From Eutypella sp. D-1 (taxonomy: Eukaryota > Ascomycota > Sordariomycetes > Xylariales > Diatrypaceae), in contig JAJTTP010000007.1 in assembly GCA_023313575.1 (NCBI GenBank), forward strand, positions 1,302,001-1,366,000: a stretch of 64,000 nt of DNA, in the 5' to 3' direction. Of the stretch, positions 1 through 11,554 are shown piece after piece. Position numbers and translations under genes: made by a program. Below the pieces are notes generated by a model, which worked only from the letters and a program-made list of their open reading frames with translations, was not told the DNA's origin and did not search any database. Positions within the stretch are counted from its first letter, which is position 1. Each line of letters begins with the position of its first letter.

Positions 1-141
1 CGCACCCCCCCGAGACGAACACCAAAGACCCAACCCCCAAGCTCGAACCGTCCCATCGCTCTACTAGGGAAAATCGAGAGAGAAAAAAAAACCCAAATTG
101 GTTAACTAGGTTGGCGCTTTTTCTTATTCTGTTCTTCGCAG

Positions 142-681
142 GTCCGCTCGTAATAGCCGACCGCTCGAGGTGATCGGCACGTACGACCCGATCCCGAAGC
201 CGGACCCGTACGACGACTCCGGCAAGCTGCACAAGGACATCAAGCTCGACGAGGTCAGGGCTCGCTACTGGGTCGGCGTCGGCGCCCAGCCCACCACCGT
301 TGTTTGGAGGTTACTGTCTATGGTGAGTGAAGTCCTATGGCCGCGGCGGGGGTGAGAGAGCAAGAGATGGAGGAGGAGGGGGGGAGGGGGGTAGCAGGGA
401 CCACTCTCGCTGCCTTGCTATGCAATGCTATCCTCGACTATCACCGAAGAAAGAGAGATAGAGAGGGATGGCCAGAAAGAAAGTCGACTTGGGGGGGAGG
501 GCGGGAGACCGAGAGACAGAAGGCTAATAATATGCAATCCATTCAGCTGGGCATCATGGAGCCGAAATACAGAGACTACAAGCCCAGGGAACCACCGCGC
601 CTACCGGAACTCAAACCCAACTTCAATGATCCGCGATCATCAAGCTTGTCGGGAAGGAGGGATGGATCGAGTAATTACTAG
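142..681 (+). CDS. Mitochondrial small-subunit ribosomal protein bS16m (5'-truncated)
   Basis: This is the C-terminal part of the mitochondrial homologue of bacterial ribosomal protein S16, a core component of the mitoribosomal small subunit. Two exons are visible, 142-322 and 547-681. The first starts after a CAG acceptor at 139-141 and ends at a GTGAGT donor; the second follows ATTCAG and ends at TAG 679-681. Joined, they read through the S16 hallmark SARNSRPLEVIGTYDP and the PTTVVWRLLSM segment, then EPKYRDYKPREPPRLPELKP, a C-terminal tail like that of fungal bS16m. The upstream exon(s) lie outside the window: 1-141 reads as the 3' part of an intron with a GTTAACTAGG branch-like site. The gene is convergent with the carboxylase at 1238-3653. 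The identification is firm. The last ~15 residues (Ser/Arg-rich) are species-specific. Confidence 0.9.
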
Positions 682-1237
682 ATGAGCGAGCGCGCGACAT
701 AAGCCTAAGCCGAGGAGAAAAATGAAACGAAAGAAAGGGAAGGCGGGGAAGGGGGAAAGGGGGAAAGGGGGGAAGGGGGACTTGTGTTTTCACGTCCTTT
801 TCTTGCATGGCGGACATGGGGCATGGAAAATGTATCAACAACAACGACATCATCATATGTCGAGTGGGAAACACACAAAGTTGGGACGAATTGCCTAGAC
901 AAAAGACCAAAAGCTACGCGTGCCAGCATACATGCCTTGCTGTGCCGCTAGAATAGGGCGTGGGTCTGCCCGGGGGCGCATTATATACGTTTCTGCCATA
1001 CTGTAAGATACTGAACACAAAAGAAAAAAACCTTAACAAACATTACAACTTGGACTCTAAATAGACAGCCGCGCATTTTCCCCCAGGGAACCAAACGTCC
1101 GGGGGCTAGAGTTTGGTCGAAATTCAATCTAACAAGACAAGAAGGAGTGCGCCTGCTTCTAAATGCTTTCAGGGAACGAATCCATTCCCCCTGATGTGAT
1201 GATGTAACGATGGCCTCTGATTATCGCATAAAACTCC
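682..1237. other. Convergent intergenic region (3' UTRs)
   Basis: This spacer separates the stop codons of bS16m (+) and the carboxylase alpha subunit (-), so it should hold both 3' UTRs and poly(A) sites. It contains a G-rich (GGGGGAAA)n purine run at 743-780. No coding signal is seen. Confidence 0.6.
743..780 (+). repeat. (GGGGGAAA)n purine microsatellite
   Basis: A short tandem run of G5-6A2-3 units on the + strand, in the 3' spacer between two convergent genes. Its complement-type sequence (CCCTTTCC)n recurs at 44155-44197. Confidence 0.75.
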
Positions 1238-3653
1238 TTACTCCACCGTCTCCTCCTCTTCAAAGACTACCAGCACAGTTCCCGCCTTGCATTTATCCTG
1301 GTGTTGTTCTCGTCAGCATCAAATTTCTTTTTTCCAAGCCCGTTGCCTACCTATCGTGTAAAAGCGAGAGCGGAAAGAAGAACTACTCGACTTACCCCTT
1401 CCTTGTGCGCCAGGCGTTTTATGACGCCGTCCTGCGGGGACCGGATGACGGTCTCCATCTTCATGGACTCGATTCTGCATGGTGGTCGGTGTTAGCTGTA
1501 TTGATCGAAGTAGGCTCGTAGAAGAGAGGAGGGTAGAGAAAAAAAGACAAATGAAAAGGGAGGAAGGGGATAATGGAGACTCACACTACAAGGGGCGTGC
1601 CCTTGACGACCTGGTCGCCCTCACTGACCTCGTTCTTGAGGACCTTACAGGGCATGGGAGCGACGACGGAGGAGGCGGCCTCGCGGAGGCCTAGCGCCTT
1701 CTCGTACCAGGCCGGGTCGGCGAGGGCCAGCTCGGTCTTGGCGCCGCGCTGGAACACACTGACCTTGTCGCCGTTGCCCGGGTCCCGCACGACCGTCGTC
1801 TCGATCCGGGCCTCCGGGAAGAAGGTTACCAAGCTCGTCTTGAGGTGGTGGCCGCTGCCGCCCGACTGCGGTGACGTCGACACCACGAGGTCTTTGAAGG
1901 CTTTCGGCGTCGCGTCCTCGCCCTCCCCCCTGCGCGTGACCCGAGCATCGTACAGCTGGTGGCCCTTTTGCACCAAGTTGACTTCGATGAGGCTCCCTTC
2001 TTTGGCGTCCAGCGCATCGAGGGACTTGAACGTGAAGCTCCTCTCGCTACCGCTATGTCCAAAGCCGAGGCTCTCGCCGTGAGGTCCGCCATTCGTTGAA
2101 CCCTGGGCACCCGCGACCATCAGGCCGAGGGCGGCCTGCACGTAGGTCTCAGGGTCTGTGGAAACAGGGGCGAACAGCTCCTCCCTCCACTTCTCGATGA
2201 AGCCGGTCTCGACGTCGCCGGCGACGAAGGCCGGAGAGCGGCACAGGCGCTTGAGGAACTCGACATTGGTGCTGAGGCCGACGACCTCGTATTCGTGGAG
2301 CGCAAGCTCCATGCGGCGGATTGCGGTAGCGCGGTCGGGCCCCCGCACGATCAACTTCGCGATCATGCCGTCGTACGCCTCGGTGACAGTGTCGCCCTCA
2401 ACGAACCCGGCGTCGATGCGCACGTCTGCGTCCTCGTCCGCCGCCGCCGCTGTCGGCGCGGGCGTCCGCAGGTGCACTAGCTTGCCTGAGTCCGGGATGA
2501 ACCCACGCTCCGGGTTTTCGGCATAGATACGCGCCTCGATGGCGTGGCCGCGCTCGCTGATCCTGCGGCTGATTTGCTCCTGCGTCAGCGGCAGCGGCTC
2601 GCCGGCAGCGACGCGGAACTGCCACTCGACGAGGTCGGTGCCCGTGACCATCTCGCTGACGGGGTGCTCGACCTGCAGGCGGGTGTTCATTTCCATGAAG
2701 TAGAAGGCGCCGGAGTCCTTGTCGAGGATGAACTCAACGGTGCCGGCGCCGACGTAGCCGACGGCGAGGGCGGCGGTGGTGGCCTTGGCCCAGAGGTCGA
2801 GGCGGGTGGCCTCGTCAATGTCCGGGGCGGGCGACTCCTCGAGGACCTTCTGGTGCCGGCGCTGGACGCTGCAGTCGCGCTCGCCAAGGGCCACGCAGCC
2901 GCCGTGGCGGTCGGCGAAGACCTGGACCTCGACGTGGCGCGGCCGCACGATGTACTTCTCGACGAGCATGACCTCGCCGCCCTCGCCGAAGGAGGCGCGC
3001 GCCTCGGCCCGCGCGCTCTGCAGCTGGCGCGGGAACTCGTCCTCACTCAGCACGATGCGCATGCCCTTACCGCCGCCGCCCTTGACGCTCTTTAGCAGCA
3101 CCGGGAATCCAATATTCCGGGCGTGGCCCAGTAGCTCTGCCTCCCCCTGCTCGCTGCCGTGGTAGCCTGGGACGCAGGGCACCCCTGCCTCAGTCATAAT
3201 CTCCTTGCTGCGGGCTTTATCACCCATGTCTGCCATGGCACGCGCGGGAGGGCCCACGAACACGATGCCCTCCTGCTCGCAGCGACGGGCGAACGCCGCG
3301 TTTTCCGACAAAAACCCATAGCCTGGATGCAACGCCTGGATGCCATGCTGCTTGGCCAGGCGCACGATCCGATCACCGTCCAGATACCCCGTGGGGGCAC
3401 CGAGACCGATGGCGTGAGGTGAGCAGCCGGCATGCTGGGCCGTGGCGTCCGGGTCGGTGTACAGCGTAGTGGTCTGGATGCCGAGACGCTTCGCGGTACG
3501 GTTTATCCGCAGAGCGATCTCTCCCCGGTTCGCTATTAGTAGAGAGGTAATAGGTGTTATCTGCGTTTGTGTGGGTATTGACGATGATGATGCGGTGGAG
3601 GAGAAGTAGCGAATGGGATGGCGGCGAAGATGCCTCGGCTTGATAGACCTCAT
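1238..3653 (-). CDS. Methylcrotonoyl-CoA carboxylase subunit alpha, mitochondrial (biotin-containing)
   Basis: This is the biotin-carrying subunit of methylcrotonoyl-CoA carboxylase, which carboxylates 3-methylcrotonyl-CoA with ATP and bicarbonate in mitochondrial leucine breakdown. The minus-strand exons are 3653-1585, 1474-1396 and 1297-1238, giving 735 aa, close to the usual length. Residues 1-35 are Arg/Ser/Thr-rich and free of acidic residues, as in a mitochondrial presequence. Biotin carboxylase starts at LLIANRGEIALRI and includes HPGYGFLSEN, the ATP-grasp Gly-rich loop KGGGGKGMR, and MNTRLQVEHPVSE. The C-terminal biotinyl domain is split by both introns; joining them restores ESMKMET with biotinyl Lys at about residue 695. 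Donors are GTGAGT and GTAAGT; acceptors are CAG. The carboxyltransferase beta subunit and isovaleryl-CoA dehydrogenase, clustered with this gene in some Aspergillus species, are not in the window. Acetyl- or propionyl-CoA carboxylase alpha would look similar, but the fungal context and size favour MCC. Confidence 0.93.
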
Positions 3654-3920
3654 TTTTGGGGATACCTGTCACCTTTCTAAACTGAAACTACTTTTGATGA
3701 TTTGATCTACCGGACATATAGATTAGACTGGGAAAGATTTGTGACAAGTGGTTTTCTATATTCTATCTACCAGGCATAAGTATAATTAGGAGGAAAGGAC
3801 AGGCCAACTGACCTTTGTTCTTGTGGTGAGCAAAGCTACCTGAGCACCTGCCACATTCCACATCCGAAGCTTCGACACTTGGGGGGGAGAATCTGGGGAA
3901 GAGCCGATTATAAGCGGAGC

Positions 3921-3983
3921 AACCCGTGTCACCCGTACTGCCTTGACTGGCCGTGCTGGCCGTGCCAACCGTGCCAGCCGCAG
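3921..3983 (+). repeat. 9-bp phased CCGTG array in divergent promoter
   Basis: Seven consecutive 9-bp units can be laid out: AACCCGTGT, CACCCGTAC, TGCCTTGAC, TGGCCGTGC, TGGCCGTGC, CAACCGTGC, CAGCCGCAG. Six of the seven carry CCG at the same place in the unit. CCG/CGG triplets are the half-sites read by Zn2Cys6 regulators, so a regulatory role is possible but inferred. Confidence 0.6.
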
Positions 3984-3986
3984 GAA

Positions 3987-3991
3987 CCAAT
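3987..3991 (+). promoter_or_regulatory. CCAAT box
   Basis: A CCAAT pentamer sits 334-338 bp upstream of the carboxylase start and about 350 bp upstream of the PNPOx-like start, right beside the 9-bp array. It is a possible HAP/CBC complex site; the motif is short and could be chance. Confidence 0.35.
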
Positions 3992-4342
3992 CGGCCAGTC
4001 TAAACCATTTATGATTAAGGTGGATACTATAGATTGCGGGCCGATATATCGACAACGTCATAGGCCTGATAGGTTGATACGCACCTGGGCAGTCTGGCAG
4101 TGCCCCGCGAAATCAAGCCCCACACTTCCAGGTTACTCCGGAGTCCCGTCCAAAGCCAATTGCCCAATTGAACCCCACTATCCCTTTTTACTCATCAAAG
4201 CTGACCTCACCCACCACCACATATCGAACGATACCTACCTAGGTATATACGATAACAGCCATATCATCATCAGGGCATATCCATTGAGAGAAATCAAAGG
4301 AATCAAAGAAATCCAAGGAATCTCACAGGTCAATCAAATACT

Positions 4343-5316
4343 ATGAATCAGGTATCCCTCAACTATGAGGCCTCGGCCGGCGACACCCACAAGCAAGTCG
4401 TCACGTCCTTGCCGCCAGAGGTCGTCCAATGCCTCGACAACGCCCGATTCGTACGTTCTATATCCAGTTTTTACTATTTGTCTCACTCCATTGTGTAGAT
4501 TGAAGCAGCAATATTCATATAACGCGTGCTGACCTGAGCCACCTCTGTCTCGGTGGTGATACGTATAGCTCCACCTCGCGACTTGTACAGATAACCAGCC
4601 GCACGTCGCGCTGATGAACTACACTTACCTACCTGCGTCGCCGATATCGTCCGATTTCACTTCGGACTCTTCCGGGTCGCCTCTAAACTTATCCGGTCCG
4701 CCCGTTATTATCATGACTACAAATCTCGCGTCCAAGAAGACCAACAACTTGGTGGCAAACCCCAATGTCTCACTTCTAGTACACGACTGTATGTTGCCCC
4801 GTCCCGTCCGCACTGGATCTTGAATGGGTGACGCTGTGGGTATATAACAGGGGACTAAGAAACAAAATCGCAGGGGTATCTCACAGACCGCCAACCCAGG
4901 GCCGCCGGCCCTCGGGTGGGTCCCCGGGTCCGGAACAGCACTCCAGCCTGGCAGCAATGTTAGCGAGGTTAAATTCAAGCGCCGTGTCGAGCATCAGCGC
5001 GACCATCAACGGTACGGCGAGCCTATCCAGGCGTGGATCGGAAGAGGAGAGTTTCTATCTTAAAAAGCATCTCGAGAACAACACCTTCGACGGCGACGAT
5101 CCGGACGGCGGCGGAAGCCCCTCCCAGCAGGGTGGGGAGGCTGGCGAGGGTGGCGGTCGCGAGCAGCTGGTCGCTGATGAGGACGTTGGCGTCATCGTTG
5201 TTAATATCAGGGATATCCGGACAAGCGACTGGAAGGGCGGCGTCAAAGATTGGGTGTTGGTGCCTGAAGGGAGTGGAACCAACGGCAATGCTGCCGCAGT
5301 GAATGGCATTAGGTGA
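4343..5316 (+). CDS. Pyridoxamine 5'-phosphate oxidase-like FMN-binding split-barrel protein
   Basis: The exons are 4343-4450, 4569-4788 and 4874-5316, giving 256 aa. The joints are a phase-0 GTACGT/TAG intron and a phase-1 GTATGT/CAG intron that rebuilds a Trp codon. The product belongs to the fungal PNPOx-like family related to the uncharacterised yeast proteins YLR456W and YPR172W. Visible landmarks are LPPEVVQCLDNARF at the N-terminus, LHLATCTDNQPHVALMNYTY in the first strand pair, VIIMTTNLASKKTNNLVANP in the flavin-phosphate region, and a C-terminal VIVVNIRDIRTSDWKGG. An insert rich in Gly, Glu and Asp (about residues 200-225) separates the barrel strands. Substrate and reaction are unknown for this subgroup, and true PNPO activity should not be assumed. 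It is divergently transcribed from the carboxylase gene. Confidence 0.85.
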
Positions 5317-6783
5317 TTGCAATTAACGAATGGTCGTTTCTACTCGTGCTACGACTTACTAAGAGAAGAAAAATCTCAATTACGCTTCCTCTGGCACTCA
5401 CTCAGAAGGGTTTGTACGGTATTAGACTGTAGAGAAGGGTGCTTGCCCGTGAGGGGTTTTTGGCTCGACGTAAATGTAATTCTAATTCTATGTTCACTCC
5501 ATATATAACTCTGTTATATCGAAGTAGTCCAGGAAGTTGCATAGCCTCATGTCCCGGGAATGATGATAACGTTTTTTGATACCAGCGGGGCAGGCTAATA
5601 TCGCAGGAAGGGACGGGCTGTTTTGTGTCCCATTTCCACCTTCACTATGGCCATCGCGGCCTCTCGGGTATTTGACAATCTTTATTTAGCGCCAACATAT
5701 TCGGTGGCTTGTCCAGCGTAATCTCTTGTAATGGAGACAGCACAGCCCGGATAGGATACAAAATATTTGCATACAGAGAACGACACAAAATGTCTCACTG
5801 ATTCGTAATCCATAGGGATCAAATAGACCAGAGTTAGCTTGTTGCCATGAGAAGAATGCCAGACGCTGGTAATCTGATGGACACAGGTGATTTCTGTCGT
5901 GAATGCTTCGGCCTTGCCTCTGTGTCACCTGTGCTCCGCACTGATAATGCGTGCCATTATTGGCTGGGGCCGTACAATGTACAGTCAGAATATTGTGACT
6001 GTGTTTCGCGATTGGTGAAGTTCTGGCTTGGCCATACCGGTAGTCTACTGTATTCCTATAGGATAGGGTATTGATGTCAAGTCCGAAAGTTTTCCGATCT
6101 TGTCTTGGATGTTCCGCAGCCTCCTGTCAGATTAGTGGCGTAGCTACATTGATTAGCCACACCCCTACTGGTATCCATAGATTTACCCATATCTGAACAA
6201 CATATTAGTTGATTTACCTCTCATAATGTCACACCTCGCTGGTGTGGTTTCGCTATTCAATCTTTTCCCTTCTTTAGTATGTTCTGGTTTAAGGCGTATG
6301 GCTATGAAGATGACCCCGCTATTACTCTTTCTCACTCGGACCGGACGCTGTCGACGACTGGAAGCATTTCGATCATCCGGTTTAACCCAATGGCACTGCC
6401 GAGGGGTTCCTAAGCTGAATTCGTCTGTCCAGCAAGCACACCTGATGTAGAGGCGTTTATTAAGATCATAGCGGCACAGGGGGGTCTAAGGCGAAGTATT
6501 ATGCTTGGTAGGCAACAATGTCGTTACGAACATGCATGTTAGTTCGGTCACACGACAATTCGTAGCCCTAATTTCATCGCGGTAGTCCTTTAATGGATTT
6601 TGCGCTATAGCTAGTGGCGATTTATACGAAGGATTGCCGGAAGATAGTAGAACCATTCGGGGTTGATCAGCCGCAGTAGAAGAATAAGAAGTCATGAGAA
6701 ATTCGTCTTTGATATCAGGTGCGAAGTATATATCATTGAGAAAACTATATAGTATAGATGGCTCCAAGTCCTATCCCGAACCA
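5317..6783. other. Intergenic, possible decayed coding relic
   Basis: Almost 1.5 kb between the PNPOx-like gene (+) and the F-box gene (-). It should contain both 3' ends. A + strand stretch at about 6294-6480 reads as coding-like sequence in one frame, interrupted by a TAA; no family is recognised. Otherwise nothing is seen. Confidence 0.45.
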
Positions 6784-8700
6784 CTACCCCTCATGTTCCT
6801 GGTCCTCTTCAGTATCGTCAACGTCGCCAATACTATCAGCATCATCAGCGCCCCTGGCAGCAGAGGCGACGAGTTGGCGGAAGAAGCGTGAGAGGTACCC
6901 GTCAGGTTCATCGTGACGGAACCTGAGACCCGGATCTGCGTCGTCGGCGGACTCCCCGCCAGCACTGGCGGTGACGGAATCGCCATCCGCCTCCACTGGG
7001 GCGAAGCTCAGCACGCGCACGGCCTTGGTCAGGAACAGGCGGCTGTAGGGGTTGCCGGGGATGTTCTCGGCGCCCTCTTCGTGGACCCCCAACACAGTAT
7101 ACGTGTACATAACACTATCATCAAACAGAGCCATGAAGCTAACGGGTACGGCTGTGCCGAGGCTCGACGTCGCGCATTTGCACATGGCGTATGACGGGCG
7201 CAGAGTCTTCTGCTCCTGCCCCTCATTAGTCCCCTTATCGGTGCGATCGGGAGTGGCGCCGCCCGTCGCCGTCGGCAGTGTCCCGTCTGGGTTTAATGCT
7301 AGAATGTAGACGAGGTCCTTGACCTCGAAGAGGACCCGGCCGTTGCGGATGCTAAGCCAGCCTCCGAGATCGAAATTGCGCGGGTCGTCGGGCGGCGGGC
7401 AGATGATCAGGCTGGTGTTGCGGGAGAAAGCCGCGGCGGCGCGCTCCTTCGTGTTCCCAGGGGCGTGGGAGAGGCACTCGCGCCAGTTGCGAACGACGAT
7501 CACCCTCCCACCGCGGCTCAGGCCCACCATGATGTTACCGGAGATCATGCCGGCGCCCCAGTCGTCGTCTCGCAGCGCGCTACGCTGGCCTTCTTCAGCC
7601 GCGGCCTGCCCTTGGGCCCGATCTGACATGTTCGGCCCCGGTTCGACGGTGAATGGCAATAGGCGGCCGTCCGTCGGGGTGCGCGGCGGAAAGACGGGGC
7701 CCGGGTTCCCCTGCATACTCTGCAAGGCTGATGCGAGAGCCAGGCTGTCCTGGTGCCTGCCTATGTAGCCAGGGTGGGCGATGTGGTAGAACATATCAGG
7801 TGAGCACTTGCGGGGCTCGATGGCCCCCATGTACTGCCCAGTTTTTACCGAGTGGATATGATAACCCTTCGTCCCTAGCGAGTACAGTACGTACTCCTCG
7901 TCCTGGTACAGATGCCCGACAGCATTGTTCTCAAGCTCAACGAGGCACCTCAACTTTGGCGGCCGTTCTTGCATATTGTAGATATATCCCTTCCCCTGGG
8001 AGGAGACCACGCATAGCGTGTCGTAACTAAGTTGGTAGCCGCGGGTCTCGCAGTCGTGATCCAGCACGGCGACCTGTTCGAATACACCCTTTTCGCCGCC
8101 AGCCTCCTCAGTAGTTTGCCAAACCTCAACAGCGTCGCCATCGCGATCCCAGACAGCCATGCCCCTTCCATTGACCTCATCATACTCCAGGTGGGCGTAG
8201 GGCCTGACTTCGTCATGGCTCAATGACCATAGGCGCCGGCCAGTATCCATGCAGGTGACCTCCAAGCCACCGAATTGGGAGGTGGAGATGAAGAAGCGGC
8301 GGCAGAAATCGGGGCGGAAACGCCAGACGGGCTCCTTGTTGATGCTGAAGATGCTCTCGGTGGTCACGGGGGTCCGCGCATCCCAGTTCCGCCGCAGAAG
8401 TGTCTGTCTCCTACAGAGGTCCTTCCACGAGTGCGCCTTCTCGTAATAGTGGGTGAAGTTTTGTGCGCCATGGTGATGGCGTAGCACAGAATCCCCTCTG
8501 CTCAGCGTGCCGCGGTTGGTCTTGGCGGCGTCTGAGTAAATATGATCCTGGTGCGCCTCGTCGATGAAGGCGTGCCACGACTTGGAGGCGCATGTGAGGG
8601 CCGCCACTGCGGAGACGGGCGAAAAGTCTAAGATCCTCAACACTATCTCGGGCGGTAAGTAATCCAGTGGATCCCTGGAAATGTTCCGATCATCCGACAT
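6784..8700 (-). CDS. F-box domain protein
   Basis: A single uninterrupted exon of 638 aa. The F-box lies at about residues 11-50, with the core LDYLPPEIVLRILDFSP and the later SKSWHAF, the usual Skp1-binding signature, so the protein is predicted to be a substrate adaptor of an SCF ubiquitin ligase. The rest has no clear catalytic motif. It contains WD/beta-propeller-like strands such as GGLEVTCMDTGRRLWSLSHD, YVLYSLGTKGYHIHSV and IRNGRVLFEVKDLVYILAL, consistent with a degenerate C-terminal propeller that would bind the target. The C-terminus is very acidic (DDADSIGDVDDTEEDQEHEG). The substrate cannot be guessed. Many fungi carry expanded families of such F-box proteins. Confidence 0.85.
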   Translation of the reverse strand: MSDDRNISRDPLDYLPPEIVLRILDFSPVSAVAALTCASKSWHAFIDEAHQDHIYSDAAKTNRGTLSRGDSVLRHHHGAQNFTHYYEKAHSWKDLCRRQTLLRRNWDARTPVTTESIFSINKEPVWRFRPDFCRRFFISTSQFGGLEVTCMDTGRRLWSLSHDEVRPYAHLEYDEVNGRGMAVWDRDGDAVEVWQTTEEAGGEKGVFEQVAVLDHDCETRGYQLSYDTLCVVSSQGKGYIYNMQERPPKLRCLVELENNAVGHLYQDEEYVLYSLGTKGYHIHSVKTGQYMGAIEPRKCSPDMFYHIAHPGYIGRHQDSLALASALQSMQGNPGPVFPPRTPTDGRLLPFTVEPGPNMSDRAQGQAAAEEGQRSALRDDDWGAGMISGNIMVGLSRGGRVIVVRNWRECLSHAPGNTKERAAAAFSRNTSLIICPPPDDPRNFDLGGWLSIRNGRVLFEVKDLVYILALNPDGTLPTATGGATPDRTDKGTNEGQEQKTLRPSYAMCKCATSSLGTAVPVSFMALFDDSVMYTYTVLGVHEEGAENIPGNPYSRLFLTKAVRVLSFAPVEADGDSVTASAGGESADDADPGLRFRHDEPDGYLSRFFRQLVASAARGADDADSIGDVDDTEEDQEHEG

Positions 8701-11554
8701 GATGGATTACGTGTGTTCTGAATATCTGGGTATAGCTAAGGAACTTTGCGGGTGTTGATGGAAGTGGAAAAGAGATAGATTGCTGATAAAGGGCGGGCAG
8801 CCAGGCAGGGAAGTGCAAGGCCAAACTATCGTTACTTGCGTTAGGTAAGGCGCAGGTGTCGTTAATGCTGAGTACCTAGATAGTAGATAATGACGTCTAA
8901 TTGATTTGTAAAGTGGGGGCTAATCATGTGACTCTCGATGTCCCTAATTGCTCTACGATAGGGCCCAGGGTTGGTACTTGCTTCATCGCCAGTTGCCTCA
9001 TATACCAATATCTTCCTATAACTTTAATACCACTTAACTTAACCTTTACGAGTTCGTGGTATGGTTATTAATTCGGCTTTGTTCCATATCTTCCCTGAGA
9101 GTAGTGGACGAAAGTCTACCCTTGTGAGTTTCATGCTTGGGCTTATAACCTAAATCTCTCTCTACTAGTAATTTAGAGCCCAGAAGCTATCTAATGCTTC
9201 CTGATGAGCCCTACTTACCTACCATTTAACCAGACATGTTTATTCAGGTGGCTTTATGGCATCTTATTTTGATAGCCTTACTAACTTTATCATAGGAGTA
9301 GGCTCTGGGTCCATTGTTTACTTGAGTACCATCGCTACTTGGATAGTATACAGTTTGCTATATGCAAGATAGACTGCAGTCTTAACTGTCAATGGACTTT
9401 GTTCGAGAAGACTGTTATGATGATCATATTCCAATCCTACTTAGTGGCTATTAGTGCCCTCTAAAATTTATATCAGGACATTGATTTACGGTAACCTTGA
9501 ATAGGTAGGTTCTAATAAGCATTATACATAGCAGTCTTATATCTAAGCTTAGGGCCACGTACCCGTACAGCACGCAACATATAATCACAAGCATCCCCTA
9601 AGATCCAATATTCCTAGTGAGCCCGAATGTCCCGCAGTCAGAATCGAGTTCACCCAGTTTTTCTATTGATAATTGCCTCATGTAAGTAGTATATACCTGA
9701 CATCATTCCTCCAGTGTCGTCTGTACGAGCCACAAATATCCGAAATCTTATTATACCCCTTATAAGCATCAACTATCGTTATTCCACACCAATGCATTTG
9801 AGCTCCGAAAGAACATCCGTCCACGAACCCCCACGGATAGGCACGCGTTCATGAGTGACAGCAATTCACCGAAGTGCATGGTTTAATTAGCACAGTCCAC
9901 TAAAATATGCATCGCGGATGGGTCTGAAGGCAGATTTCGCTCTGGAAAATGTGGGCACGGAAATAGCCTACAAGCAATGACAGCAGTATTACTGAATTAA
10001 TAGCGGCTCTGCTGGAGCGGGCGTCTGCCATATTCTGGCTTTGTTGAAAGGAGATGACCCGGGTTCGGAGTTGTAGAGTCACCACTGGTGGGCCGGCTCA
10101 TCAAGGCAGAATACCTCCCCCCTCCCCCCGGGCGAGTTATCCCTTCTTGGAGACCGTCGCACCAAGACGATATCCAAGCCCAACCCGCGAGCTAATCTGT
10201 GTGGTTTCATTCGAGCCACCTTTCATGCTGCACCGAGGATCAGCTCATCGAACTGTTCTAAGGATGTTCCTTTGACTCACCAAGAAAAGTCTGCCTCCGT
10301 TGATGGCCAGCTATAGAGCCACGAAGAAGACCGAGGACGATCGCGACTCGTTCGCCTCCTTCTTAAAGCCCACCTATGCATGTATCCGCAGATATTCTCG
10401 CCGCCTCGTAAAGCCTGATATCCATGCCACCAAGGATTGACTCTTCACCCGTGAGCCCAGGAGGGGGCCGCAGAGGAGGGGAACAGCATCGCATGTCGCG
10501 GCTATGGGGTTTCGGGCAGACAGACATATCAGCCATGCCTCGAAGAGGAGACTGCAGTGGTACCATCTCCAGCATCCAGCATCCAGCAAGCAGCACCGTG
10601 GCATGTGGATAAACTGGAATATGAGGTGATGCTAGAGCGGAAGAACCAGTTCATTGGCAGCAAAGATTTCGGTCTGCAAGACGATGCTGGGATGATCCTT
10701 GCAGACGGGACATTGCTGTACGCCCCGTCCTGCCGCCTTCGTGGGCATCGTTTCGAGGAAGCAATAGTACCTACTCTACGTGCGTAGGTACTTCATGGCT
10801 AGCTCATGAAGCGGAAGAAGAAAAAGACAGGCCCTCATTAGTAGGTTAACTAGACGTAATAAGTTGAAGATGACTGGAAAGGACTATGATAGACTGCATA
10901 TAGACGTACACTTAAATATAGATGGTGTATTTCAAGGTTGGGAATTGGATAATGCAGGTGTAGGTCCCGGTCAGGCAATCAGGCCACGAAGGTGAATGCA
11001 CTGGATGCAATGAAGTCCAATGGACTCAAGCTACCCCTGTTGGCCCATGCAAGCCCCGTCCCCGATCCCCGTTACTTGGCGCCGCGGCCCCGCCAGCTCT
11101 GAGCTACCCTGGCTAAGGTTGTACAAGGACTGTTGTATGTACCTCTTTTGGTGGAGGGACAGGCGGGGTATTTGGGAGCTTGGGCCACCAAGAGAGATTT
11201 TGCACCGGAGTCTATTTCGAATAAGCCGCGCTTATCGGGATAGCAGAGGCCGATCGCCGAAATCCCTGGCACCGGACCGTGTTAGAGCAAAGCCGTCGCG
11301 ATTGGAAAATTAGTTACAGTGCACTTTCCGCAAGTAAACGCGAACCTTCTAGGTTTCATACGGAAGCAATTACCAGTTACCTTACATACCCGATGCACCG
11401 TACCCGTACCGACCGGGAGTACTGACCGGGAGCTACCCCACCATCTACCGGCGTTGCAAATGACCACTGAGCAACTACCCTTTGCCGAATTGGATCAACC
11501 GATCACCGCACCCGCCGCCCAGATAGGCATTCGCCGCGAAACAGAAAAAATGCG
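8701..11554. other. Intergenic, AT-rich, no gene seen
   Basis: This 2.85-kb spacer holds the promoters of the F-box gene (-) and the lipoyltransferase (+). The segment 8900-9900 is visibly AT-rich and free of long ORFs, as expected for a decayed repeat, but no transposon protein is recognisable. 10424-11300 is more GC-rich, with short unconvincing ORFs on both strands. Confidence 0.5.

Larger units (their letters stand above)
3654..4342. promoter_or_regulatory. Divergent promoter between carboxylase alpha and PNPOx-like gene
   Basis: These 689 bp lie between two start codons on opposite strands, so both promoters must be here. It contains a CCAAT box on the + strand at 3987-3991 directly after a 9-bp-phased CCG array (3921-3983). 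The flanks are AT-rich. No coding segment is convincing: the short ORFs across the array are a by-product of its 9-bp period. Confidence 0.6.

Noticed and set aside
2544..3095. 183-codon ORF antisense to the carboxylase alpha subunit
   Set aside because: A shadow of high third-position GC in the real gene.
8900..9900. Possible RIPed retrotransposon
   Set aside because: AT-rich and ORF-free, but no reverse transcriptase, integrase or LTR pair could be seen.
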